Positions 53,773 through 63,144 of a stretch of DNA of 64,000 bases are shown one piece after another. Source of the stretch: Candidatus Devosia phytovorans (GTDB taxonomy: Bacteria > Pseudomonadota > Alphaproteobacteria > Rhizobiales > Devosiaceae); contig CP119312.1 of the NCBI GenBank assembly GCA_029202405.1, forward strand, positions 4,221,001 through 4,285,000, in the 5' to 3' direction. The notes under the pieces are model-generated. The model saw only the letters and a list, made by a program, of their open reading frames with translations, did no database searches and was not told where the DNA came from. A program made the translations under genes and the position numbers. The number at the start of each line of letters is the position of its first letter. Within the stretch, counting starts at the first letter, position 1.

Positions 53773-54048
53773 CTAAACATAGGGCCCTTCCACCGGCAGA
53801 ACCTCAATCGCCAGCGCATGCACTCGGCCCTTGAGATCGGCTTCCAGCACTTCGTGAATAGCGCGGTGTTGCGCCACGCGGCTCATACCGGCAAAATGGT
53901 TGGCCGCGATTCTGACACGGAAATGGGTTTCACCACCCTCCCGCCAACCGGCGTGGCCATGGTGCTGCATCGACTCGTCGATCACATCGAGGAAAGCGGG
54001 CGTAAATCGATCGGAGAGCTTGGCGGTAAGGGTGTCTTTGACGCTCAT
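53773..54048 (-). CDS. bolA: BolA family protein
   Basis: A 91-residue BolA domain (HHGHAGWREGGETHFRVRI, split here, with the invariant His in HRAIHEVLE). BolA proteins work with monothiol glutaredoxins in iron-sulfur trafficking. ATG at 54048 with GAGG seven bases upstream; the upstream part of the frame is antisense to the next gene. Convergent with aroB. Confidence 0.93.
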   Translation of the reverse strand: MSVKDTLTAKLSDRFTPAFLDVIDESMQHHGHAGWREGGETHFRVRIAANHFAGMSRVAQHRAIHEVLEADLKGRVHALAIEVLPVEGPYV

Positions 54049-54090
54049 GGCACTGGCCTCTATCTGGTTTTGGCTCTTAACTAGGCGAGA

Positions 54091-54726
54091 ATGAAACTGT
54101 CGTCCAAGATCTTTGACTCCATTCGCATCAAGCCGCGCCGGGAAGAAAAGCCCGCGCCGGTCGAGCACGTCTGTGACTGGGAGGGCTGCGACAAGGCCGG
54201 CGAATACCGCGCGCCCAAGGGGGCGCGTGGCACGGGCGAATATCATCATTTCTGCCTCGAGCATGTCCGCCACTATAATACGTCGTTCAATTTCTTTGCC
54301 GACATGACCAAGGACGAGCTGGACGAGGCGCTGCATGCCCCGCCCAAGGCGGAGTCGCGGTCAAGCTTTGCCACCGGCAATCCCAACATGCGCTCGGCTG
54401 GCGCCCGGGCGGCGCGCGAGGCCCTGCGGCCCGGCGACAAATATGGCGATCCCTTTGGCGTTTTTGCCAAATATCGCCATCGTCAGTCGCAGAAGCCGGC
54501 GGCCGAGCGGGTCAAGCCGCTGCATGAGCAGGATCGGCGCGCGCTCGAAACCCTGGGCATTGTCGATCGCCAGCCCAAGTCGGACGATATCAAGAAGGCC
54601 TACAAGAGCCTGGTCAAGATCCACCATCCCGATGCCAATGGTGGCGACAAGAGCTCGGAAGACCGCCTGCGGGCGATCATCTCGGCCTATAGCCATCTCA
54701 AGAAGACCGGCTTTGTCGCCAAGTAG
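54091..54726 (+). CDS. C-terminal J-domain protein (DnaJ-like)
   Basis: A 211-residue protein with a zinc-like N-terminal module (CDWEGCDKAGEY, then HHFCLEHVRHYN) and a J-domain at the C-terminus with HPD in KIHHPDANGG. The position next to bolA and cobS is conserved in Hyphomicrobiales. It would stimulate DnaK; the client is unknown. Confidence 0.92.
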   Translation: MKLSSKIFDSIRIKPRREEKPAPVEHVCDWEGCDKAGEYRAPKGARGTGEYHHFCLEHVRHYNTSFNFFADMTKDELDEALHAPPKAESRSSFATGNPNMRSAGARAAREALRPGDKYGDPFGVFAKYRHRQSQKPAAERVKPLHEQDRRALETLGIVDRQPKSDDIKKAYKSLVKIHHPDANGGDKSSEDRLRAIISAYSHLKKTGFVAK

Positions 54727-54829
54727 GCATGACAATCCGGTGGCTACCCCCAGCGTCACAATGCTGCTATAGAGCCCGCGAGTTTTTAAACGCTTTTCCC
54801 GCCTTTCTCACTCTCCAAGAGACAAGCCC

Positions 54830-55813
54830 ATGACTGAGTACACCAATCTGCCCGACACCGAATTTTCGGCCCGGGAGCTGTTCGGTATCGATACGGACAT
54901 GAAGGTGATGGGCTATAAAGAGGCCAATTCCCACGTTCCCCCGGTTGACCCGGATTATCTGTTCGACCGCAACACGACCCTGGCGATCCTGGCTGGCTTC
55001 CAGTTCAATCGCCGCGTCATGGTGCAGGGCTATCACGGCACCGGCAAGTCGACGCATATTGAACAAGTGGCCGCCAGGCTCAACTGGCCGCTGGTCCGCG
55101 TCAATCTCGACAGCCATGTCAGCCGTATCGATCTCGTCGGCAAGGATGCGATCGTGCTCAAGGATGGCAAGCAGATCACCGAATTCCGCGACGGCATCCT
55201 GCCCTGGGCCGTGCAGAACAATGTCGCGCTGGTGTTTGACGAATATGACGCCGGCCGTCCGGACGTGATGTTCGTGATCCAGCGCGTGCTCGAAGTCGCG
55301 GGCCGTTTGACCCTGCTCGACCAGAACCGCGTCATCACGCCCCATCCGGCCTTCCGCCTGTTCTCGACCACCAATACGATCGGTCTGGGCGATACGTCGG
55401 GGCTCTATCATGGCACCCAGCAGATCAACCAGGGCCAGATGGACCGCTGGAGCCTGGTCACCACGCTCAACTACCTGCCGCATGACAAGGAAGTGGGCAT
55501 CGTCCAGGCCAAGAACAAAGCCTATGGCGAGACCGAGAAGGGCAAGAAGCTCATCTCCAACATGGTGCGCCTTGCCGACCTGACGCGTCAGGCCTTCATC
55601 AATGGCGATCTCTCGACCGTCATGTCGCCGCGTGCCGTCATCACCTGGGCCGAAAATGCCCAGATCTTTGGTGGCGATGTCGGCTTTGCCTTCCGCCTGA
55701 CCTTCCTCAACAAGTGCGACGAACTCGAGCGCCCCGTGGTTGCCGAATTCTACCAGCGCGTGTTCGGTGAAGACCTGCCGGAAAGCTCGGCGAACCTCGC
55801 CGTGATGGCCTAA
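54830..55813 (+). CDS. cobS: Cobaltochelatase subunit CobS
   Basis: A 327-residue AAA+ ATPase of the aerobic cobalt chelatase. Walker A GYHGTGKSTH, Walker B LVFDEYDAG, sensor FSTTNTIG. Works with CobT and CobN to insert cobalt during vitamin B12 synthesis. CobT follows after 80 bp. Confidence 0.96.
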   Translation: MTEYTNLPDTEFSARELFGIDTDMKVMGYKEANSHVPPVDPDYLFDRNTTLAILAGFQFNRRVMVQGYHGTGKSTHIEQVAARLNWPLVRVNLDSHVSRIDLVGKDAIVLKDGKQITEFRDGILPWAVQNNVALVFDEYDAGRPDVMFVIQRVLEVAGRLTLLDQNRVITPHPAFRLFSTTNTIGLGDTSGLYHGTQQINQGQMDRWSLVTTLNYLPHDKEVGIVQAKNKAYGETEKGKKLISNMVRLADLTRQAFINGDLSTVMSPRAVITWAENAQIFGGDVGFAFRLTFLNKCDELERPVVAEFYQRVFGEDLPESSANLAVMA

Positions 55814-55821
55814 CAAGACTT

Positions 55822-55842
55822 CTCCCGGCGCCAAGCCGGGAG
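55822..55842 (+). other. Hairpin between cobS and cobT
   Basis: Perfect 8-bp arms CTCCCGGC / GCCGGGAG with a 5-base loop and no T run. It may be an attenuator or RNA-stability element between the two genes. Confidence 0.5.
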
Positions 55843-55893
55843 CCCCCTTCTCCGGCCCTGCGGGCCATCTTCGCCTGAAGCGGAGACAACGCG

Positions 55894-57846
55894 GTGGCCG
55901 TCCAGGCTCTGTGTCGTGCCCTCGGGCCGCGACTGGGGTTTTCCGGGATAGACCAGATGGCACAACCACCGCGCAGCAAAGCCAACAAGCCCGACCAGAC
56001 CCAGGTGTTCAAATCCGCCATGGGGGCGACGGTGCGCGCCATTGGCGGCAAGGCCGAGCTGGAAGTGACCTTCACGGCTGACCGGCCGTTGCTGACCTCC
56101 GACAAGGCGCGTCTCGCCAATCTCCCCCGCCTGCCGACACGGCGCGATATCGCCATTGCCCGCGGGCAGGGTGATGCCATGGCCATGCGCCTCGCCAGCC
56201 ACGATCCCGATGCGCATCGCAAGCGTGCGCCGATGGACCCCGTCGCCCGCGCCGCCTTTGACGCGCTGGAACAGGCCCGCGTCGAGGCTTTGGGCTGCGT
56301 GCGCATGCCGGGCATGGTGGGCAATATCGGGGAAATGCTGGAAGATCGTCTGTTCCGCGCCAATTTCGCCGAGGTTTCCGACAAGAACGAGGCGCCGATT
56401 GCCGAGGCTCTGGGCCTGCTGCTGCGCGAAAAACTGGCCGGCGTGCCAGTGCCGCCCTCGGGCCATGCGCTGGTCGATCTCTGGCGCAAGGAGATCGAGG
56501 ACAAGGGCGGCAAGTCCCTTGATCAGCTGCTGACGCGGTTCGAAAACCAGGACGAGTTTTCCAAGGCTGCGAAAGCCCTGTTGCGTGACCTCAACCTCGT
56601 ACCCGAAAGCGAGCTGGAAGACCCCGACGCTTCGGACGAAGAGACCGACGAGAACCAGGAGCCCGATCAGGGCGACGCCTCGGACAAGGCGCCCGAACAG
56701 GGCGAAGGCGAGAACGACGCCGACGATACCCAGGACGACGAGCAGGCCGGTGAATCGGAAGAGACCGGCGATGTCGACGGCATGGAATCGGACATGGCCG
56801 ATACCGACGACGATGCGGCGGCCGAAGCCGGTGAAGACGCGCCCATGCCGCCGCCGGCCAAGGATGGCGGCACGCAGCTCTCCAACCAGTTCAACTACAA
56901 GGTCTTCACCTCCAAGTTCGACGAGATCGTCAAGGCGGCAGAGCTTTGCCCGCCCGACGAGCTCGACCAGCTCCGGGCGCTGCTCGACAAGCAGTTGGAA
57001 AATCTCGCCGGTGCGGTGGCGCGGCTGGCCAACAAGCTGCAGCGCCGTCTGATGGCCAAGCAGAACCGCTCCTGGCAGTTCGACCTCGAAGAGGGTCTGC
57101 TCGACACAGCGCGCCTTACCCGCGTTGTGACCGATCCGATGCAGGCGCTCTCGTTCAAGGTCGAGAATGACACCGATTTCCGCGATACGGTCGTGACGCT
57201 TCTCATAGACAATTCCGGCTCGATGCGCGGAAGGCCCATCACGATCGCTGCCATTTGCGGCGACATCCTTGCCCGCACGCTGGAGCGTTGCGGCGTCAAG
57301 GTCGAAATCCTCGGCTTTACCACCCGTGCCTGGAAGGGCGGCAAGTCGCGTGAGGCGTGGCTCGAAGCGGGACGTCCTGCCAATCCGGGTCGCGTCAATG
57401 ACGTGCGCCACATCATCTACAAGGCCGCCGATGAGCCGTGGCGCCATGCAAGGCGCAATCTGGGCCTGATGATGCGCGAAGGGCTTCTGAAAGAAAACAT
57501 CGATGGCGAGGCGCTCGAATGGGCGCGCAAGCGGTTGATGGCGAGGCCTGAAGCCCGCCGCATCCTGATGGTGATTTCCGATGGCGCGCCAGTCGATGAC
57601 AGCACGCAGTCGGTCAATGCCGGCAATTATCTCGAGGCCCATCTCCGCCAGGTGATCGAGGATATCGAGACGCGCTCGCCGATCCAGCTGGTCGCCGTGG
57701 GTATCGGCCATGACGTGACGCGCTACTATCGCCGCGCCGTGACGCTCCTGGACGCCGAGGAATTGGCCGGGGCGCTGACGGACGAGCTGGCGTCGCTGTT
57801 CGACGAGGAAATGCCGGCGCAGGCCCGCAGGCGGGTCCGCGGCTGA
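55894..57846 (+). CDS. cobT: Cobaltochelatase subunit CobT
   Basis: A 650-residue CobT with an N-terminal helical domain, a very acidic Asp/Glu-rich linker (about residues 225-325), and a C-terminal VWA domain with the MIDAS motif DNSGSMRG. GTG 55894 has GGAG eight bases upstream; ATG 55957 (MAQPPRSKANK) is closer to where the family usually begins, so either may be used. Ends overlapping the next gene by 1 bp. Confidence 0.94.
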   Translation: MAVQALCRALGPRLGFSGIDQMAQPPRSKANKPDQTQVFKSAMGATVRAIGGKAELEVTFTADRPLLTSDKARLANLPRLPTRRDIAIARGQGDAMAMRLASHDPDAHRKRAPMDPVARAAFDALEQARVEALGCVRMPGMVGNIGEMLEDRLFRANFAEVSDKNEAPIAEALGLLLREKLAGVPVPPSGHALVDLWRKEIEDKGGKSLDQLLTRFENQDEFSKAAKALLRDLNLVPESELEDPDASDEETDENQEPDQGDASDKAPEQGEGENDADDTQDDEQAGESEETGDVDGMESDMADTDDDAAAEAGEDAPMPPPAKDGGTQLSNQFNYKVFTSKFDEIVKAAELCPPDELDQLRALLDKQLENLAGAVARLANKLQRRLMAKQNRSWQFDLEEGLLDTARLTRVVTDPMQALSFKVENDTDFRDTVVTLLIDNSGSMRGRPITIAAICGDILARTLERCGVKVEILGFTTRAWKGGKSREAWLEAGRPANPGRVNDVRHIIYKAADEPWRHARRNLGLMMREGLLKENIDGEALEWARKRLMARPEARRILMVISDGAPVDDSTQSVNAGNYLEAHLRQVIEDIETRSPIQLVAVGIGHDVTRYYRRAVTLLDAEELAGALTDELASLFDEEMPAQARRRVRG

Positions 57847-58832
57847 TGCGGCTCGCGGTCCTCGCCGCGGCGCTGATGGCAGGCCTTGGGCCCGCCCTGG
57901 GGGTCGAGGCGACGGTCAATGCGACGCAAATCTCCAGCTTCCGTGATGTCGCGGTGGGCGGTAAGGTCGACCGGCTGATCTTTCGCGGCGGCATGGCGAT
58001 GACCAGTCCCGACGATACATTTGGCGGACTCTCGGGCATGACCATGACCGGGCCCAATGGCCAGGCTCTCTTCGTCACCGATCGCGGCAGTTTCGTCACC
58101 GGATACCTGGCCTATGACGATGCGGGGCAGCTCTTCGGCTTTATCGGCGTCACCATTGAGCCGATGCGCAATTCGAAGGGCGAAATCCTGCCGCGCCAAT
58201 ATGCCAAGGATGCCGAAAGCGTCGATACGGTCTATCGCGACGGCGTGCCGGTCGCCGCGCGGGTGAGCTTCGAGCATCTGACGCGGGTGGCGGATTTTGC
58301 ACTGACCAATGGCATTCCGGGCGGCCCGGCGCGGGAAGTGTCCATCCCGCAATGGCTGACGGACCTCAGAACCAATGAGTCGCTGGAATCGGTCTGCGTG
58401 GCGCCACCGGCCTCACTTGTTGCCGGCTCGACGCTGCTGCTGACCGAGAATTATCTCGACGCGGCCGGCAATCACCGCGGTTATCTTCTGGGGCAGGCCG
58501 ACAAGGGCGAGATCAGCTATGTGAAGTCGCCGGCAGTCAATCCGACCGAGTGCGCCTTCCTGCCCAATGGCGACCTGCTGGTGCTGGAGCGCGGCGTCTC
58601 CATGCTGACCTTCGTCATGAACCTGCGGCGGGTGAAGGCCGATCAGGTGCGGGCGGGCAATGTCATGGCGGGCGAGCTGCTGCTCTCGGCCTCGGGCGGC
58701 TCCATTGACAATATGGAAGCCATGACCGTGCATCAGGCGCCGGGTGGCGAGACGCGGATCCTCATCGGCTCGGACAATAATTTCAACGACTGGCAGCGGA
58801 GCTTGCTGCTGGAGTTTGCGCTGGTGGATTAG
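57846..58832 (+). CDS. Exported esterase-like/phytase-like beta-propeller protein
   Basis: A 328-residue protein with a signal peptide (LAVLAAALMAGLGPALG) and the phytase-like propeller domain: FGGLSGMTMTGPNGQALFVTDRG (read in two parts), NESLESVCVAP, GGSIDNMEAMTVH. Conserved Glu and Asp residues may hold calcium. Catalysis is uncertain. Starts at the last base of cobT, probably coupled. Confidence 0.85.
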   Translation: MRLAVLAAALMAGLGPALGVEATVNATQISSFRDVAVGGKVDRLIFRGGMAMTSPDDTFGGLSGMTMTGPNGQALFVTDRGSFVTGYLAYDDAGQLFGFIGVTIEPMRNSKGEILPRQYAKDAESVDTVYRDGVPVAARVSFEHLTRVADFALTNGIPGGPAREVSIPQWLTDLRTNESLESVCVAPPASLVAGSTLLLTENYLDAAGNHRGYLLGQADKGEISYVKSPAVNPTECAFLPNGDLLVLERGVSMLTFVMNLRRVKADQVRAGNVMAGELLLSASGGSIDNMEAMTVHQAPGGETRILIGSDNNFNDWQRSLLLEFALVD

Positions 58833-58854
58833 AGGGGCTTTGCACACCCCGCAT

Positions 58855-58990
58855 ACTCGGTGTCACCCCGGCCTTGAGCCGGGGCCCATCCCGAGATCGC
58901 GTTGCAGCCGCAAGGTCGAACGAACGACCATGGAGCGAACCCTATCATCTCAGGATGGATCCCGGCTCAAGGCCGGGATGACACCGAGTT
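58855..58990. repeat. Long palindromic intergenic element
   Basis: Inverted arms of about 28 bp (ACTCGGTGTCACCCCGGCCT at left; its complement ends at 58990) surround about 75 bp of middle sequence. Each arm also holds a local hairpin (CCCGGCCTTGAGCCGGG). It lies between convergent genes and could end transcription both ways. Such elements are common in Hyphomicrobiales intergenic DNA. Confidence 0.85.
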
Positions 58991-59010
58991 TTTGGTAAGG
59001 TCTGCGAGAA

Positions 59011-59700
59011 TTACGCCGCCCGTGCACCAATCGGCTGCAGCGGCATGATCCTGCCCATCAGCACCCGATACGGCGCCAGCAGCAACAATGCCGCCAAAAA
59101 CTTCACGCCGAAATCACCCGCCGCCAGCGACACCCAGAGCGGCACTTCCGGACCGACGCCCAAAAGCGGCGCGGGGAAGCCCAGTGAACCATCCGGCAGG
59201 CCATAGAGCCCATCGATGCCGGCAAAGGCGGGGGCGAAGGACAGGGTGAAAAAGATCGCCGTGTCGATCAGCGATCCGAACAGCGAGCCGAGGAGCGGCG
59301 CGACATACCAGGTCCTGTTGGCGCGCAGGCGCGAGAAGATCGAGATATCGAGCAACTGGCCGACGATGAAGGCCGAGGCGGAAGCCGTGGCAATGCGCTG
59401 GGTGGTTGCGGCAGCGCCGCCGGCATTCCAGGGCAGGGGGTGGAAGCTCAAGTAGAAAGAGACGCCAAGGCCGACGACAAAGCCGACAAGCGCCACGAGA
59501 CGGGCGCGCTGGGCGCCGTCATAGCGGTTGATCAGGTCGGTGACGAGAAAGGCAAAGGGGAAGGTGAAGGCGCCCCAGGTGAGGAGATCCGCCAGGTTGA
59601 TTGAACCGAGCGTCACGTTGAGCGGATAGAGCACCAGGATATTGGACGCGGCAACGACCACGACCATGGCGGTAACGGCCGCCAGGAAACGAGCAAGCAT
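59011..59700 (-). CDS. VUT family (YhhQ-like) queuosine-precursor transporter
   Basis: A 229-residue membrane protein with six or so helices and the family segment LVTDLINRYDGAQRARLV and QLLDISIFSRLR. YhhQ proteins import preQ0/preQ1 for tRNA queuosine. The YhhQ-type specificity is inferred from these motifs. The upstream leader has a stable hairpin. Confidence 0.88.
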   Translation of the reverse strand: MLARFLAAVTAMVVVVAASNILVLYPLNVTLGSINLADLLTWGAFTFPFAFLVTDLINRYDGAQRARLVALVGFVVGLGVSFYLSFHPLPWNAGGAAATTQRIATASASAFIVGQLLDISIFSRLRANRTWYVAPLLGSLFGSLIDTAIFFTLSFAPAFAGIDGLYGLPDGSLGFPAPLLGVGPEVPLWVSLAAGDFGVKFLAALLLLAPYRVLMGRIMPLQPIGARAA

Positions 59701-59719
59701 CAGAATGCATCCCTATGTG

Positions 59720-59750
59720 ATCCGCGACCCAGCATCAGACTGGCGCGGAT
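59720..59750 (-). promoter_or_regulatory. Leader hairpin of the VUT transporter gene
   Basis: Outer arms ATCCGCG / CGCGGAT and inner CCAG / CTGG enclose a 7-base loop, ending 20 bp before the start codon. Queuosine-precursor transporters are often under preQ1 riboswitches, but I do not recognise a known preQ1 class here. Confidence 0.4.
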
Positions 59751-59779
59751 GAAGTCTATGATGGGCAGGCTTGCCCGTC

Positions 59780-59816
59780 AAAAAAACAAAACCGCGCGGG
59801 GTTGGCCCCCACGCGG
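59780..59816 (-). terminator. rpmB terminator
   Basis: GC-rich stem (CCGCGCGGGG against the C-run and ACGCGG) followed on the minus strand by TTTTGTTTTTTT, 27 bp beyond the rpmB stop. Confidence 0.9.
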
Positions 59817-59842
59817 CTCGAATTCGTTTGGTAGTCCGGCGC

Positions 59843-60130
59843 TTAGGCGGCTGCGAGAGCGGCGCGGATTTCCTTCTTGATGCCAGCTGCCAGCGGCGAC
59901 AGCGTGTCGTCGCTCTGCTTGAGCAGGAAGGCATCGAGGCCACCGCGGTGCTCGACCGAACGGAGAGCAGCAGCCGAAATGCGGAACCGGATCGAGCGGT
60001 TGAGCGCGTCCGAGATCAGCGAAACGGTCACCAGGTTCGGGAGGAAGCGGCGGCGGGTGCGGTTAAGAGCGTGCGAAACGTTGTTGCCAACCATTACGCC
60101 CTTGCCAGTCAGTTCACAGCGACGTGCCAT
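59843..60130 (-). CDS. rpmB: 50S ribosomal protein L28
   Basis: A 95-residue L28, with MARRCELTGKGVMVGNNVSH and the NRTRRRFLPN stretch. Start at 60130; the longer open frame is not native. Alphaproteobacterial length. Confidence 0.97.
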   Translation of the reverse strand: MARRCELTGKGVMVGNNVSHALNRTRRRFLPNLVTVSLISDALNRSIRFRISAAALRSVEHRGGLDAFLLKQSDDTLSPLAAGIKKEIRAALAAA

Positions 60131-60348
60131 ATTGAGATATCCTACTTTGTGTAAAGGTCCTGGGTGGCAGACAAGTCCGCGACCGGCCTCGATTGTTGTG
60201 AAATCTGGCGGCTCTATAGGGAAAAGGGGGGCGCCCGTCAAGGCGAAGCCGGCTCAAACGGGCGCGAGCGCCTTGCAGGAAGCCCGGTGCGCAGGCAGTT
60301 TCACTGGATCGGCTGATTCGCCCCAACCAGCACAGAGACATCAGGCCC

Positions 60349-61128
60349 TTGATTCCGTTCCGCTTTGTCACCCTCTCCAGCCTTGCCCTGTTGATGAGCC
60401 TGCCGGCGCAGGCCGCCGAGGTCGATGCATCGGCCAACTACGTGCTCACCCTGGGGGGCATCAACATTGCAGCAATGACGGTCGATCTTGATGACGACGG
60501 CAGCCGCTATAGTCTCGACCTGACGGCCAATGTCGCGGGTCTGGGCACGCTGGTATCGAGTGGCACGGCGACGGCGAAGTCCGTGGGTCGCTCGACCGAT
60601 GCGACGCTCCATGCCGACGCATTCAATCTCGAAACCCGCGCCAATGGCGAGGTGTTCACCGTCGATGTCGATTTTGCCGGTCGCGACGTCTCCGCCTTCA
60701 AGGTCGATCCGCCGATCACCGATTATGATCGCGTGCCGATCGAGCGGCGCCACCTGACCGGCGTTTCCGACTTCCTTTCGGCCTTCGTGCTCAAGGGTAC
60801 GGCGCTGGACAAGAGCCTCTGCGATCGTCGCGCCAATATTTTTACCGGCGCCGAGCGTTTCGACATTGCCATGAGCTATGCCGGCGATGACGAGGCGACC
60901 TCTCAGCGCACCGGCTATCAGGGTCCGGTCGTCCTCTGCACGGTGGACTACAACCCGATCTCGGGCCATTTCACCACGTCGGAAATCACCTCCTATCTCG
61001 CCGACAGCGACCGCATCATCATCTGGTATGCCCCGCTGGGCGAGACAGGCTATTACGTGCCCTATCGCGTGTTGCTGGGCACCAATATGGGTGATCTGAG
61101 CATGGTTCTCACGCGACTGACTTACTGA
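60349..61128 (+). CDS. Exported DUF3108 protein
   Basis: A 259-residue periplasmic beta-rich protein with a signal peptide (SSLALLMSLPAQAAE) and DUF3108 features (Y.L.L.GI.I.....D). TTG start at 60349. Divergent from rpmB and convergent with the flavodoxin-fold gene. Function unknown. Confidence 0.85.
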   Translation: MIPFRFVTLSSLALLMSLPAQAAEVDASANYVLTLGGINIAAMTVDLDDDGSRYSLDLTANVAGLGTLVSSGTATAKSVGRSTDATLHADAFNLETRANGEVFTVDVDFAGRDVSAFKVDPPITDYDRVPIERRHLTGVSDFLSAFVLKGTALDKSLCDRRANIFTGAERFDIAMSYAGDDEATSQRTGYQGPVVLCTVDYNPISGHFTTSEITSYLADSDRIIIWYAPLGETGYYVPYRVLLGTNMGDLSMVLTRLTY

Positions 61129-62220
61129 TCACTTCTGCCGGGGCGGCTTGAGTTCGCTGCCCGGGATTTCCGTCTTGTCGCGATGCAGCAGCACTGCGTC
61201 GAGCAGGGTCTTTGCGACATTGCGCACTTCGCCCTGCATGGCGATGTCCTTGTCCAGCGCCTCGTGATTGGTGGCATAGGGCTCCCAATAGCCGATGTAG
61301 CGATCCAGTTCGGCCAGTGGTCCGGCCGGCGCCATTTCCATGAACTTCAGCCAGTCCGAAATCGAGCGGCGCACGTCCTTGGTGCCTTCGACGTCGCCAT
61401 GGACGACCACGGCGAACAGCCGACCCTTGAGGTGGCGCGGATAGTCCCAGCCATCGAGTTCGACCTGTTTGGCGCGCTGGGCGTCCTTGCCCTGGGTGAG
61501 CGTGGGGTCGGGATTGCCGCCATCGGCACAGACCAGGCGATCCATCATGGCCTTGAGCGGGCTTGCCACCTGATACCAGTTGACCGGGCTGACGATCATC
61601 ACCGCATCGGCGCGCATCCACATAGGATAGATGTCATTCATCCAGTCCTGCGTCTGGCCCAATGAGTAATTGGGATAGCAGGAGCAGGGGAAGTGGCAGA
61701 GCGCGGCGGCGGTCGAAAAGCAGCTCTTGCAGGGGTGAATGTTGCGGCCATATTCGGAGGTGGTGCGGCTGAGATCGAGGATCTCGGTTTCGAGCCCGCC
61801 TTCCTCCAGCACTTCGGCGGCCATCTGTACCATGCGGAAGCTCTTGCTCATCTCGCCGGGGCAGGTGTGTTCGCTGCGCGATGAACCGTTGATCAGCAGC
61901 ACGCGCTGCGGGCGGTCGCCGCTTTCATAATCGGCCCGGGCGCGATCCACCGCCGCCTTGGCCTCGATCCAGTCCTCGGCGAGGTCATAATCGGGGTCGG
62001 CATAGCCTGGCCCGGCCTTTTGCGTGCGCGGCGCCTTGCGCGAGTTGTCATAGGCATCCCAGGCCGCATCGGCGATGCGGTCGAGCTCACCCTGCAGCTG
62101 GTCGAAGCCGGGATCGATATATTGGCTGAGGAAACGCGTTTTGAATTCGGACTTGTCGAGCGTGGGGTCCGGCATGCCCTTGCGGGGCTCCGGGGCGGTC
62201 AGGACTTTGGTTTGCTGCAT
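61129..62220 (-). CDS. NADPH-dependent FMN reductase-like flavoprotein with a Cys-rich loop
   Basis: A 363-residue protein. Residues 1-100 are a helical extension; then a flavodoxin-like fold begins VLLINGSSRSEHTCPGEMS, with SPVNWYQVASPLKAMMDRL as the FMN loop. A Cys-rich segment (HPCKSCFSTAAALCHFPCSC) replaces the usual short C-x-x-C of iron-sulfur flavoproteins, so it may hold a cluster. SD GGAGA before the ATG. Confidence 0.8.
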   Translation of the reverse strand: MQQTKVLTAPEPRKGMPDPTLDKSEFKTRFLSQYIDPGFDQLQGELDRIADAAWDAYDNSRKAPRTQKAGPGYADPDYDLAEDWIEAKAAVDRARADYESGDRPQRVLLINGSSRSEHTCPGEMSKSFRMVQMAAEVLEEGGLETEILDLSRTTSEYGRNIHPCKSCFSTAAALCHFPCSCYPNYSLGQTQDWMNDIYPMWMRADAVMIVSPVNWYQVASPLKAMMDRLVCADGGNPDPTLTQGKDAQRAKQVELDGWDYPRHLKGRLFAVVVHGDVEGTKDVRRSISDWLKFMEMAPAGPLAELDRYIGYWEPYATNHEALDKDIAMQGEVRNVAKTLLDAVLLHRDKTEIPGSELKPPRQK

Positions 62221-63144
62221 TTGGGTCTCCGTGGATTCCCAATGGTGGCAGCGACACGAAGTTCCTCTTCGGCACTGTCTCGTGATGGCACGGTCAAAGG
62301 CTTTTTTGACAATTTCCCGACGGCACAGCCGCCGTGGCCGGGCTGACAGGTGTTAACGTCGGGGCGCGCGCAAAAAATGTTCGCGCAATGATCCGCTCAG
62401 GTTCGTCCGAAACAGGCCGAAATTAACGTTTCGGAAATGCATGTGAACGGCTTTTGGCGGTTTTGGGCAGGTTCGTTCTCATCCAACAGCGCACTGGTGG
62501 CACCTCTGGCACCAGACCACCATGGCTTGGGGTGAACAAAGCCGGATTTTGTGGGTTCGCCCGATTCTGACCCTGTTCGTTCCGGGTTTGGTTCAGGGGT
62601 TAACTGGAGCCTGCGCCAGCGGTAAAAGCTGTACCAGTTCGGGAAATGCACAAGACACGCCCCATCTTACTTGTCCCTACGGGCGGGAGCGCTGTGAGAT
62701 GATGCGCCACCCTTGCCCCACCGTCCCATCCTGGCACGGTCAAATCTTTCTTCGTCAATTTCACCAGGCGAGAGCCGTCAAAACCGCCGTCCGGCAGATA
62801 AATCTCGCGGCGGCTGTAAATATATCCGTATTTACACTTTGTTCAGAGCTGCCTGATTTCGTCTGCATTTAACGCAAATTCAACGAAGCTGAATGGATTC
62901 CGGGCTTTTTGGGTCAGAGCGGCGGCGCGCTAGGCCGCGCTGGTAGGTCTTGTCCGATGCGAGCCACAATATATCGTGGAGAACGAATGCAGATTCATTG
63001 ATTCGTTCTGATTCGATGCCATTTTGTTTCTGTAATGTTCCTTTTTTGAACATCTGACATAAAAAGGTCGCGTAGCCTGTCCTTTCTTGGGACAATGCTC
63101 ACAAGCTCTCGCAACGGCCGTTTTCAACTCCTACATTGCCGGCA
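62221..63144. other. Long intergenic region with two related direct repeats
   Basis: 924 bp with no supportable gene on either strand. TGGCACGGTCAAA at 62286 and at 62732 start two similar segments of about 40-50 bp in the same orientation. The last 260 bp before the helicase are AT-richer and include a GTTC(C)TTTTTTGAAC hairpin near 63033. Confidence 0.55.

Noticed and set aside
55810..57711. 633-residue open frame antisense to cobT
   Set aside because: Lies fully over CobT, has shadow-like Val/His/Gly-rich composition and no ribosome site.
62397..62651. 84-residue minus-strand frame in the last long gap
   Set aside because: No ribosome site, no family, and biased composition.
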